Assembly (NCBI GenBank): GCA_044370335.1
Contig: JBILVS010000280.1
Span: 1-14,805, forward strand
DNA length: 14,805 nucleotides
Direction of reading: 5' to 3'
Origin: REEB509 sp044370335
Lineage (GTDB): Bacteria > Pseudomonadota > Alphaproteobacteria > Caulobacterales > Aquidulcibacteraceae
The notes beneath the pieces are model-generated. The model was not told where the DNA came from. It ran no database searches and saw only the letters and a list, made by a program, of their open reading frames with translations. This document shows positions 1-7,032 of the stretch, in pieces (position 1 is the stretch's first letter; every line of letters begins with the position of its first letter). The position numbers and the translations under genes are program-made.

Positions 1-61
1 ATCGGGGCCCAGACCCCGGCATTTCCAGAATACTCTGCAGCCCCGGCCGCCCACGTTTCAT
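1..61 (-). CDS. Possible 5' end of a gene running off the left edge
   Basis: Reading leftward, an ATG at 59-61 opens a frame that stays open to the window edge for 20 codons. It begins MKRGRPG, a basic RGRPG stretch that resembles an AT-hook-like or DNA-binding N-terminus. A GGAGA about nine bases upstream could be its ribosome binding site. Twenty codons are too few to name a family or to exclude chance. The palindromes at 188-215 would lie upstream of this start and could belong to its control region. Confidence 0.25.
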   Translation of the reverse strand, partial: MKRGRPGLQSILEMPGSGPR

Positions 62-766
62 AGCCTGGGTCTCCCTTGGCCGGCGGCGATTACTCCGACA
101 TCAAGCAATACGACTAGCCCGCCACCCGCGCGGGGATGGCCGCTTTTGAGGCGAGGACCGGCCTGATCGCAGAACGCTGTCAGATTTCGTCCTTAAGGAC
201 GTCGCTAACGACGTCACCTGATCCGCGCGCCCGGACACAGATCATTCGGCAGGGCAAGGCCGGAGCAATCGGACGGTTACGTCTAACTCCCCGTACAAAG
301 AGGCCAAGTCTTCGTTCCATCGCTCTCGGAAATAGCCAATCTCGTATTCCAGAAGGATGTCGAGAATATCTCGCAGGACAACTTCGCGTCTGCGGGACGT
401 TAGATGGCCAGTCACGTGCTGCTTTGTTTCGCCGACTAGCGAACGCTTATCACATGGCAGGTCGCGACAATCGTTCGGAGCGCACGTGGAAATCTGATTG
501 GCAGGGGCATTCGGCCCCTTCATAAAGAGACTAACGGGGCGCTTCACAATTTTGCCACCAGCCTCGACGGGTGCCGGCCGATGTCTGCTCTGGTCTGGCA
601 TAACGTTCCCGCGAACGAACAACTGTCGAGTATCCGCACACGGAGGATAGACAAGGCCTGTAAAGGCGCAACAATTACAATTCGTTAGGGAAGCGCTTGG
701 GATCGGCATGTCGCTCGACCGCTTCACAGGAGCTGGAGGCCGTCCACTTCATGAGACCAAAAGGCC
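62..766. other. Gene-poor region of about 700 bases
   Basis: No convincing coding sequence is seen here. The longest open frames on the two strands (136-525 plus; 242-727 minus, opening with GTG) overlap each other antisense, lack a good ribosome binding site and show no recognisable domain. The only clear structure is the nested palindrome at 188-215. The stretch could be a long regulatory region or a decayed accessory segment. I see no transposase, tRNA or CRISPR repeats in it. Confidence 0.5.
188..215. repeat. Nested palindrome / hairpin
   Basis: CGTCCTTAAGGACG (188-201) is a perfect 14-base palindrome. It runs directly into GACGTCG-CTAA-CGACGTC (198-215), a perfect 7-bp stem with a four-base loop. 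The two overlap through GACG. Perfect dyads of this kind in a gene-free region are typical of operators for dimeric regulators or of a small hairpin, but no U-tract follows, so it is not an obvious terminator. Confidence 0.5.
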
Positions 767-907
767 CTAATGGAGTATTGCGACAACGGCCAAGGTCAGA
801 TGAATCCAAATAAGCAGAGACACAACCAGCCCGGCAAAAAGCCCGGTCCGGATCCGCTTTTTCCGCGGACGTATGGTCAAATCTTGTTTGCTGCTGACTA
901 CTGACAT
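767..907 (-). CDS. Small single-span membrane protein, 46 residues
   Basis: This is a 46-codon frame from ATG (905-907) to TAG (767-769). AGGA lies at ribosome-binding distance upstream of the ATG (AGGAACCC-ATG). The product has a polar N-terminus, then a strongly basic patch (IRPRKKRIR, about residues 12-20), then one hydrophobic helix (about 22-45) ending in ILH. The basic residues should keep the N-terminus in the cytoplasm, giving an N-in/C-out inner-membrane peptide. It is divergent from the phosphoglycosyl transferase gene, with 145 bases between the starts. I do not recognise the family. The hydrophobic run bounded by positive charges and the Shine-Dalgarno make chance unlikely, and a small regulator or subunit of the polysaccharide machinery is a reasonable inference from location only. 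Confidence 0.6.
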   Translation of the reverse strand: MSVVSSKQDLTIRPRKKRIRTGLFAGLVVSLLIWIHLTLAVVAILH

Positions 908-1052
908 GGGTTCCTGTGGCGGATAATCCGCAAGGAAGATAAAAAAAGGGTTAAGACGCGAGCAGGGCTAGTCTCCTGAGCGGGGATGGCTAGGAATAAG
1001 CAATAGGGGAAGCTTGAAATTTCTCTTGCTAGGCGATGTTTTGGAGTGCGTG

Positions 1053-1700
1053 ATGCCTGATGGGGTCGCTGAATTTGCGTTTGTGAGCGACCGCATCGTT
1101 GTCGGTGAAATCAGAAACTCGGCATCAAAGCGAACGCTCGACGTCCTCCTGGCGACAATCGTTCTGGTCGCGTTCTTGCCGCTGCTGCTGATCATCGCGG
1201 TACTGGTTCGCTTAGAAACACCAGGGCCCGCCCTATTCAGACAGCGACGACTGGGCCTTGGTGGCAAACCGTTCTGGATTTTCAAACTCAGAACTATGCG
1301 TTGCTCAGCGGACGCGACGGTTCGTTCGGCGATTTTCAAGGATCAGCGCGTAACGCGCGTGGGATACTGGCTAAGACGCACCAGCATCGATGAGTTGCCG
1401 CAGCTCTTTAACGTCATTCGGGGAGACATGTCGCTTGTCGGCCCGCGGCCGCACGCGAAAGAACATGATGAAACCTATTCCAAGGTCGTGCCTGGCTATT
1501 TTCTGAGGTTCAGGATGCGGCCCGGCCTGACAGGGTTGGCGCAGATCTCAGGCCTCCGTGGGGAAGTGAAAGACTCCGCTTGTATCGCGCGCCGTGTTGA
1601 AGCCGACAATGAGTACATCGAATCCTGGAGCTTCTGGACCGACCTTCAGATTATGCTCAAGACGATCCCTCATCTCGTACTGACAAGGCAAGCGTACTAG
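1053..1700 (+). CDS. Short phosphoglycosyl transferase that starts the polysaccharide repeat unit (Bac_transf family)
   Basis: The predicted product transfers a sugar phosphate from a nucleotide sugar to undecaprenyl phosphate, the first step of repeat-unit assembly at the inner membrane. Visible family motifs, numbered from the ATG at 1053, are KRTLD at about 26-30, a hydrophobic re-entrant helix (about 31-55) followed by ETPGP, the FRQRRLG and FKLRTM blocks, and SIDELPQL with the catalytic Asp-Glu pair at about 113-114. MSLVGPRP and RPGLTGLAQI follow. It is the short form, about 215 residues, without the N-terminal multi-helix domain of WbaP/WcaJ-type enzymes. ATG 1053 is chosen because GGAG lies six bases upstream. 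An in-frame TTG at 1014, behind AGGGGA, would add 13 residues. The gene is convergent with the flippase gene, 76 bases apart. The sugar transferred cannot be told from sequence. Confidence 0.92.
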   Translation: MPDGVAEFAFVSDRIVVGEIRNSASKRTLDVLLATIVLVAFLPLLLIIAVLVRLETPGPALFRQRRLGLGGKPFWIFKLRTMRCSADATVRSAIFKDQRVTRVGYWLRRTSIDELPQLFNVIRGDMSLVGPRPHAKEHDETYSKVVPGYFLRFRMRPGLTGLAQISGLRGEVKDSACIARRVEADNEYIESWSFWTDLQIMLKTIPHLVLTRQAY

Positions 1701-1776
1701 GCGACAGCCCGTGAACATTGTCCGCACGCATTTCTGACCACTGCGGATTAGCCATGTGTTTGCGGCCGGAGTAAAT

Positions 1777-3105
1777 CTAGGGACGGCGTTTCCGGAGCAA
1801 GTCGAGAAGCTGCTTGAATGCGGCGGGAATGCTGGACGGCTTTTGGATGACAAAGCCTACGCCGAGCCAAATGCCCGTCCGCCTGCGTATCGCTAACAGC
1901 GAGACTATCTCGAGCGCAATGATCGACAGGGTCATCGCCCATGCAATACCAACAATACCGAAAATCTTCCCGAAACAGACAGTTGCGGCTATCTGCACCG
2001 CGGCGGCCGCAAGTGTGAAGGCGGCGCGCAGGTGCTCCATTCGCCCGTATTGCATCACGGCTCCGGTTGGACCAACCAGCGCCTGGAAAAGACGTCCAAT
2101 TGTAATGATTAGCAGAGCTGTCGTCGCCTCCACATACTCGTGGCCAAAAAGACCAAGGAGCTGAGGTGCCAGAATGCCTATCGGAGCAGCGAAGATGAGC
2201 CCCGACACCGCCCACAGCACACTGGCACGATTGAGAACGCTGGCCTGCTCTTCTCGTGAGCTCCGAGTGAATGACCGGGCAATTTGCGGCGCAAGTGCAA
2301 TCCTCATTCCGTCGATTCCGAATAACGCAAGCATCGCCAGGCGGTGCGCGGCGTACAGGAGCGCTGCCGCGCCGAGATCGACAACAATACCAGCCACCAA
2401 AATAGGCGCTTGCAGGAGTACTATGTTGCTGACCTCGCTGAGGCACAGAACTGAGGCCTTACGCATCGAGGCGACTCCCGGCTTGGCAATCGGGAGTATC
2501 GCCCAAGCGGTTGGATGGAGCCTGGCGCTGTCGATCACGAAGATCACCAAGAGACCGAGAAGCCAAGCGATCATCGCCGTCATGATGTCTGGTTTGACGA
2601 ACAGTAGCATGGTGCCGAAGACGACCAGCGGCACGATTGGGCGGAGAAGATTGAAACCTATCAACGCCATTCCAAGCTGACCGTCGGCGCGCAGACCTTC
2701 CCGGTGCAGCAGCATGAAACCATAAAGTGGCGTGCAGGCCGCGACGACGCCGAGGAAGGCGGGCCCGTGCGAGAAAACGGGAACGGGTACGTTCAGCGCA
2801 TACCCCGCAAAAAGCACCAGCGTAACAAAGAATGAGACGAGCAATACAGCAGCCCGTCCCGTACTTAAAATCTCGCGAAAGAGCGTGTCCTTAGCAAGTT
2901 CGCGGACCTGCGAACCGTCTCGCATGATCACCTGGCCGTAGCCGTAGCAAGCCAGGGTTCCCAACACGGCTATTGTTGACATCGCAAAACTGAAAAGACC
3001 AAAGTCGTTCACCGAAATCAGGGCGGCAAACACGATGTTCAGAAGCATCCAAGCGAATGCGCCGATGAGCTTCATTCCGATTGAGGCAATGCTGGCTTTC
3101 AGCAA
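1777..3105 (-). CDS. Wzx-type polysaccharide flippase (MOP superfamily)
   Basis: This is a 442-residue polytopic membrane protein with about a dozen hydrophobic segments spread over the whole length. Its N-terminal pattern (LLNIVFAALISVNDFGLFSF) is typical of oligosaccharide-lipid flippases of the MOP/MATE-like superfamily, where a first helix is followed by an xxxFGLFxF loop. Such proteins move undecaprenyl-linked repeat units from the cytoplasmic to the periplasmic face. The frame begins at TTG (3103-3105). The nearest internal ATG is 10 codons later and would trim the start of helix 1. It is the last gene of the leftward operon, 54 bases after the EEP-family gene. The length and helix number fit Wzx rather than a Wzy polymerase, and a polymerase-like gene exists elsewhere in the window. 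Confidence 0.85.
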   Translation of the reverse strand: MLKASIASIGMKLIGAFAWMLLNIVFAALISVNDFGLFSFAMSTIAVLGTLACYGYGQVIMRDGSQVRELAKDTLFREILSTGRAAVLLVSFFVTLVLFAGYALNVPVPVFSHGPAFLGVVAACTPLYGFMLLHREGLRADGQLGMALIGFNLLRPIVPLVVFGTMLLFVKPDIMTAMIAWLLGLLVIFVIDSARLHPTAWAILPIAKPGVASMRKASVLCLSEVSNIVLLQAPILVAGIVVDLGAAALLYAAHRLAMLALFGIDGMRIALAPQIARSFTRSSREEQASVLNRASVLWAVSGLIFAAPIGILAPQLLGLFGHEYVEATTALLIITIGRLFQALVGPTGAVMQYGRMEHLRAAFTLAAAAVQIAATVCFGKIFGIVGIAWAMTLSIIALEIVSLLAIRRRTGIWLGVGFVIQKPSSIPAAFKQLLDLLRKRRP

Positions 3106-3110
3106 GGACG

Positions 3111-3164
3111 GCTAGCCCTTCGGGCAGGGCGGCTGACGCGTCTGGTTGTGCGTGAGGGGCTAGC
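3111..3164 (-). repeat. Inverted repeat spanning the EEP-flippase junction
   Basis: GCTAGCCC (3111-3118) and GGGCTAGC (3157-3164) are exact inverted copies separated by 38 bases. The right arm includes the stop codon of the EEP gene. The left arm covers the purine-rich stretch (GAAGGG) that could serve as ribosome binding site for the flippase. A pairing of this kind in the mRNA could hide that site, but an 8-bp stem can also occur by chance. Confidence 0.35.
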
Positions 3165-4173
3165 GAGCATCGGCAATGCCATTCGACGCGGTCGGCTGAA
3201 GCGCCGTCTTCGTTTGCAGGCGCACGATAATGGGTCGGTGATCCGATCCCAGATCCGGTCCAATTTCACAGATTGCGTCGATTTCGGCGGCGACCAGAAC
3301 GTGATCAATCGCAACGCCGAGACCTGTCCCGGCGTCGATCCACGTCGATGCCCATGGTGGGCCACAATGCGTGCGACGCAAACCGACGATATCCAGCGTT
3401 GAAACTGGAGCAGACCATCCGATAGCGTTGAAATCACCAACAAGAACGCCCTTGCCGTTTCCCCCTGCGGCGATCAGAGCGGCCTCGGTGATGGTTTTGT
3501 CGCGTAAAGCAAGTACCGCGTCGTTCCATGGTGCATCGAGCCGCATCAGCCGGTCGAGATCAAAGGGCCGGGGCGCATGTAATGCCACGATCGTCACGCC
3601 TCCGGCCTCGCGAACGAAATTTACGTTGTTAAAGTCCTGCGCGGCCGGCAGATCGGGCGTCAACGCGCATGAGCTTCGGGAAGCGATAAAGATGCGCTCA
3701 GACGTATTCTGATCTTCCCATGCGATGCATGGATAATCGCGCAGCTCTTTTGCGTATCGCTTGCGCCAGTTCGCCGGCATTTCGGCGATGGCGATCACGT
3801 CTGCTGTCAGCCCCTCATTTGCAATGAAAAGGCGATCCACGGCCTTGTGGCTATGTTGGGCATTCAGCCAGAGCAGCGTCAGGGCGGAATCTGCCCGGGG
3901 CTTTGCAATGGCCCCGTCCTGCGAAGGCCCGGCCGCCAGCACCGGCCAGATCAGCGCTGCACCTGAAAGAGTGAGCACGAGCGGCGATTGCCATTTTCTA
4001 AAGAGCGCGACGATGCATCCGATCGCTAGCAGCGCGAACCCGATCTGGATCGAGAGGAAATTGACAAACGCACCAATACCCACGCCAGGAAACGCGAAGC
4101 GAAGCAGCACAAGTGCAACAAGCGCACCGACGCCGCCTATGCCAGCCACCTTGCGAACCAGTTTCCCGTTCAA
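3160..4173 (-). CDS. Membrane-anchored endonuclease/exonuclease/phosphatase (EEP) family protein
   Basis: The 337-residue product has three hydrophobic segments at its N-terminus (about residues 6-27, 33-58 and 64-82), followed by a soluble EEP (DNase I-like) domain. Motifs of the fold are visible: LLWLNAQ near 104, a metal-binding Glu in IAIAEMP (about 131), LHAP with His near 199, the VLVGDFNAI block near 247-249, AIDHVL near 290, and the terminal GSDHRPI with the catalytic Asp-His pair near 311-312. The family hydrolyses phosphodiesters or phosphomonoesters in nucleic acids, inositol phosphates or lipids, and the substrate here is unknown. The start is the TTG at 4171-4173, whose last bases overlap the usher-like gene's TGA (TTGA), as expected for translational coupling. 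A longer open frame upstream (to 4278) would run inside the usher gene and gives an arginine-rich, implausible N-terminus. Confidence 0.85.
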   Translation of the reverse strand: MNGKLVRKVAGIGGVGALVALVLLRFAFPGVGIGAFVNFLSIQIGFALLAIGCIVALFRKWQSPLVLTLSGAALIWPVLAAGPSQDGAIAKPRADSALTLLWLNAQHSHKAVDRLFIANEGLTADVIAIAEMPANWRKRYAKELRDYPCIAWEDQNTSERIFIASRSSCALTPDLPAAQDFNNVNFVREAGGVTIVALHAPRPFDLDRLMRLDAPWNDAVLALRDKTITEAALIAAGGNGKGVLVGDFNAIGWSAPVSTLDIVGLRRTHCGPPWASTWIDAGTGLGVAIDHVLVAAEIDAICEIGPDLGSDHRPIIVRLQTKTALQPTASNGIADAR

Positions 4174-6644
4174 GGTTCTTCTTCCTTGCGAACTGCAATC
4201 GCCCCGGCGGAGGTTGCCTGATCCGGCTGTCGTGTCACGTCGACGCCCGCCTGGAAGGCGCGATCGAGTTTTGCGCAATGAGCCACGATCGCTTCCTTGG
4301 AAACGGATTTAGCCGTCGCGGGATCGCGGCTGAGAATGATCCTCTTGCCGCTTTTATTGGCAGGAAGGAACTCAATCTCAGCCGCGCATATCTGGTTTCC
4401 GTCAGCGTCGATCGCGGCCAGTTCGATGGCTTCGTCACGGTAAGGAAGGAGATCGCCATATAAGAGCGTGCCCTCGCCGGATGCGCCGGCCGAATACTCT
4501 TCGCCGTCAAAGTCTGCCACCACGCGCATGTCCCGCAGAGAGGCATCGCCCCCGATCACCGCAAACGGGCCGTTCGACGGGCGCCCAAGAGCGAAGGCAC
4601 CGCCAGCGTATCCAACCGACGTATTGAGCTCGACAACTGAATATCGCTGCTTCACGATATCAGTGGTCACAAATGAAGGGACGGTCGTTTCCGCATAAAG
4701 CGTTCCGCGATCCGTCTCGAATTCAAAATCCGCGACGATATTGGTCTGCGGGCGACCATATTCTGTGTAGCGCTCGACGCCAATCCCGCCGGACCAGTCA
4801 TTCGTGAACCGCCTGCTGAAGCGCTTCAGCGATGCCTGTGTGCGGCTGTTGTATGTGTTGTGACTGACGCGCGCACTCCTGTTGCCGCCGAACTTGTGCG
4901 TGAAAGAAAGGAATGCACCAGCATCCAGAGGACCGTCATCGAACTGGCCGACTCTCAGTGTAAGGGAAAGGAGCCCGCTGTCACCAACCGGCCCAAGCAG
5001 TGACGAGTACGCCGACCACTCCGGCTTGTTGTAGTTATTGAAAGCAGAGTGCCTGTACTTCACCGCATCTATGCCCAAGTCGAAAACAAAGTCATTGGCC
5101 AACTCAAATGAGACCGAGGCCTCGGCCTCCCACTGCCGCTCGTTGGAGAAGCGTTGCGCGAGGGCTGCTGAAAGGGGTCTGGTGAATTCGCTAATTGCCT
5201 CCGAAGAGTCATAACCAGGGCCGAAATAGACGGCCGCTGCGCGAAACTCGGGCCCGCCTCGCGCAGGAAGTGATCGATAGTAGGTCTTGATTGCCATCGC
5301 GTCCTTGACGCTCTTGCCGGTCTGTCCGAACAACTCCCCACCTACCTCGCCGAGCCATTCGGAGAATACTGCGCCCATCGTGACGGCATGGTTCGCGTTG
5401 ACCGAGACGACGCTGCCGTTCACCTGTGTGTTCGAGTTGATCCCGAACCCGGCGGACCCCGCAATTAAGTATCGGTCATGGAAATAATCGAGGCCGTCTG
5501 CCGTGCGTATGGCCTGGACGCCGGCTGACAGAGAGTAGACGAACTCGCCGCGATCAAGCAGTTGCGGTGCACCAAAGAGCGACAACTCCAGGGTCTGTCT
5601 CTGGCCAGTGTTGTCCCGAATGAGCAGCTGCAGATCGTTCGACCCGGAACGGAGCGGAATGTCGGTAAGGTCGTAGTCCCCAGCCTTCAGAAACAGCTGC
5701 GCCTCACGCTGACCGTTGACAAGAACTTCCACGAGCGAGTCGCGGGACAAGGTGAACGATCGAGCCCCTCGGGAATATGACGTTCGCATGGGCTGGAGGT
5801 CGGCATTGGCTGACGACACAGAAACGCCGAGAAGATTCGTGGAGCGCTGGAGCTGAAGCCCGCGCGTCTGCAGGTCTCCAATTTCCAATCGCGCCGGAAG
5901 ATCAGGGAAATCTGCAACGATGCGCGAGTAGTCGCGATAAAGCCGATTGTCGCTTTTGACGGTCGCGAAACCTGCATTGTCTTCTTCATCCCGCGTATCA
6001 CGCTGGATGAAGCGCCCCTCGACTGTCACATTGCCGAGGAAGCCGAGCCGCAAGTAAGGCTCCAGTATAAGCAGGGACGATCTGGATGTAGTCTTCGTTC
6101 CCTCGAAGGTGAAGCTGCTTTCCTCCGCAACGGCAGATACATTCACGCGCGCCGAAAAACCCTGGTTCCAAGAGTCGTCTCTTCCCCAAAGCGCTTCGTT
6201 AAAGTCCTGTTTTCGAACCGGCAGCTCCTCAGATGGCCTTAGTCCCTCGGCTCGGTCGAATTCAGCAATTGCATCGTATCCAGCGACACGGACGGTTTGC
6301 CCAGGAATCGGGCGTTCGACCACTTCGGGTGCCGGATATTCTGTCGTCAAAAATTGCTGGACTCCCTCAGCGCGCACGAGTGAGCTCGGGTTTCGCCCAA
6401 GAATATCATGAGGCTCGAGGTGTGTCTGAACGTGTCTGCTTGTTGAAGAAAACACAGACTTCAGGTTGGCGCTCGAAGGCGGGAGCGACTGTGGCGCTGA
6501 CCCTGCATCCCGGAGCGTATCCGAGCGGGGCGAGGCGTCTTTTGGATCAGAGCTTTGGGCCCCATCTCTTGGGACGTCGGCGTACACCGAACCCGCAGCT
6601 AGCACGGCAGATAGTGCGCACCCGGTCGCTCGCGCCCCAGTCAT
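4170..6644 (-). CDS. Outer-membrane usher-like beta-barrel protein
   Basis: The 824-residue protein starts at ATG 6642-6644 with a Sec signal peptide (positive TGAR, hydrophobic ALSAVLAAGS, cleavage after VYA near residue 23). A low-complexity Ser/Pro/Asp-rich stretch follows. From about 160 there is a long series of alternating-hydrophobicity strands typical of an outer-membrane barrel. The central part matches the fimbrial usher pattern: DLPARLEIGDLQTRGLQLQ (about 249-267), then a plug/E-set block with VEVLVNGQ (305-312), YDLTDIPLRSGSNDLQLLIR, and FGAPQLLDRGEFVYSLSAGV. The C-terminal 130 residues resemble an usher C-terminal domain (GDLLPYRDEAIELA). I see no typical N-terminal chaperone-binding domain, and no chaperone or pilin gene lies nearby. 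It heads the leftward operon with the EEP protein and flippase. The frame extends in-phase to 6851, but the signal peptide and the promoter-like site at 6695-6723 favour 6644. Confidence 0.82.
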   Translation of the reverse strand: MTGARATGCALSAVLAAGSVYADVPRDGAQSSDPKDASPRSDTLRDAGSAPQSLPPSSANLKSVFSSTSRHVQTHLEPHDILGRNPSSLVRAEGVQQFLTTEYPAPEVVERPIPGQTVRVAGYDAIAEFDRAEGLRPSEELPVRKQDFNEALWGRDDSWNQGFSARVNVSAVAEESSFTFEGTKTTSRSSLLILEPYLRLGFLGNVTVEGRFIQRDTRDEEDNAGFATVKSDNRLYRDYSRIVADFPDLPARLEIGDLQTRGLQLQRSTNLLGVSVSSANADLQPMRTSYSRGARSFTLSRDSLVEVLVNGQREAQLFLKAGDYDLTDIPLRSGSNDLQLLIRDNTGQRQTLELSLFGAPQLLDRGEFVYSLSAGVQAIRTADGLDYFHDRYLIAGSAGFGINSNTQVNGSVVSVNANHAVTMGAVFSEWLGEVGGELFGQTGKSVKDAMAIKTYYRSLPARGGPEFRAAAVYFGPGYDSSEAISEFTRPLSAALAQRFSNERQWEAEASVSFELANDFVFDLGIDAVKYRHSAFNNYNKPEWSAYSSLLGPVGDSGLLSLTLRVGQFDDGPLDAGAFLSFTHKFGGNRSARVSHNTYNSRTQASLKRFSRRFTNDWSGGIGVERYTEYGRPQTNIVADFEFETDRGTLYAETTVPSFVTTDIVKQRYSVVELNTSVGYAGGAFALGRPSNGPFAVIGGDASLRDMRVVADFDGEEYSAGASGEGTLLYGDLLPYRDEAIELAAIDADGNQICAAEIEFLPANKSGKRIILSRDPATAKSVSKEAIVAHCAKLDRAFQAGVDVTRQPDQATSAGAIAVRKEEEP

Positions 6645-6694
6645 TACCTTGTTTTTGCTCGTTTTTGCATAAATAGGCTTCGCCGGCGATGAGG

Positions 6695-6723
6695 ATTCTA
6701 TCGCACCGCTTCGCGTCTTGAAA
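6695..6723 (-). promoter_or_regulatory. Candidate promoter of the usher operon
   Basis: On the minus strand TTTCAA (6718-6723) and TAGAAT (6695-6700) are separated by exactly 17 bases. The -10-like hexamer matches five of six consensus bases; the -35-like hexamer is poor. Transcription would start about 45 bases before the ATG at 6644 and would exclude the longer in-phase frame. Confidence 0.35.
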
Positions 6724-6936
6724 CGCTGACCCGACTGGCGGCCCCGCTTGGAAATGATCCCTCCCAGCACCCGGCTCGCGCCTCGCGCGGACCAAGAATG
6801 CATCTTTGCCCCACGCCATATGGAGAGTGACCATGAATAACCGACTGCCAATCCTTTGAACAGGTGGATGCCCGTTCAACTCACTCTCAACTTGCACAAG
6901 AAACCCGGAAGACACACAGCGGCGTTCTTTAGCCTT

Positions 6937-6957
6937 GTCATTAACTTGTCGATTAAC
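6937..6957. promoter_or_regulatory. Repeated ATTAAC motif, possible regulator site
   Basis: GTCATTAAC (6937-6945) is followed by GTCGATTAAC (6948-6957), so two TTAAC units lie 12 bases apart on the same helix face, about 75 bases before the start of the secreted-protein gene. It resembles an alphaproteobacterial CtrA box (TTAA-N7-TTAAC), but the gap here is eight bases, so this is only a candidate. Confidence 0.25.
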
Positions 6958-7032
6958 CTTTCTTGACTTCAGAAAGCCACTCGCTAGCGTCGAGCCCATA
7001 GGTTGCGTTGGGCGATCTGAAAGGGGTCAAAA

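Larger units (their letters stand above)
6645..7032. promoter_or_regulatory. Divergent intergenic control region
   Basis: About 390 bases separate the start of the leftward usher operon from the rightward secreted-protein gene. The region holds a sigma70-like site for the leftward operon (6695-6723) and a pair of GCAAAAAC direct copies in the leader just before the usher start. It also holds a possible eight-codon leader frame on the plus strand (6833-6859, behind GGAGAG) and a repeated GTC(G)ATTAAC motif (6937-6957). I see no larger gene within it. Confidence 0.5.

Noticed and set aside
136..525. 129-codon open frame on the plus strand
   Set aside because: No ribosome binding site, no recognisable domain, and it overlaps another equally long open frame on the opposite strand; composition looks like translated noncoding GC-rich DNA.
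242..727. 161-codon open frame on the minus strand
   Set aside because: Starts with GTG without a Shine-Dalgarno, contains an unusual Cys/Arg-rich composition and shows no family pattern; part (the ILDILLEYEIGYFRERW stretch) looks protein-like but not enough to call a gene.
1721..1747. TCCGCA...TGCGGA inverted repeat between convergent genes
   Set aside because: Six-base stem with a 15-base loop and no T-tract; too weak for a bidirectional terminator.
1748..2446. 232-codon open frame on the minus strand within the flippase gene
   Set aside because: Out-of-frame shadow of the flippase gene with no motif; the flippase frame has coherent transmembrane segments.
4174..4278. 35-residue N-terminal extension of the EEP protein
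   Set aside because: It lies wholly within the usher-like coding sequence, is arginine-rich and precedes a start that forms a perfect TTGA overlap with the usher stop.
6645..6851. 69-residue in-phase extension of the usher-like protein
   Set aside because: The signal peptide begins at the ATG 6642-6644, and a promoter-like element lies inside the extension.
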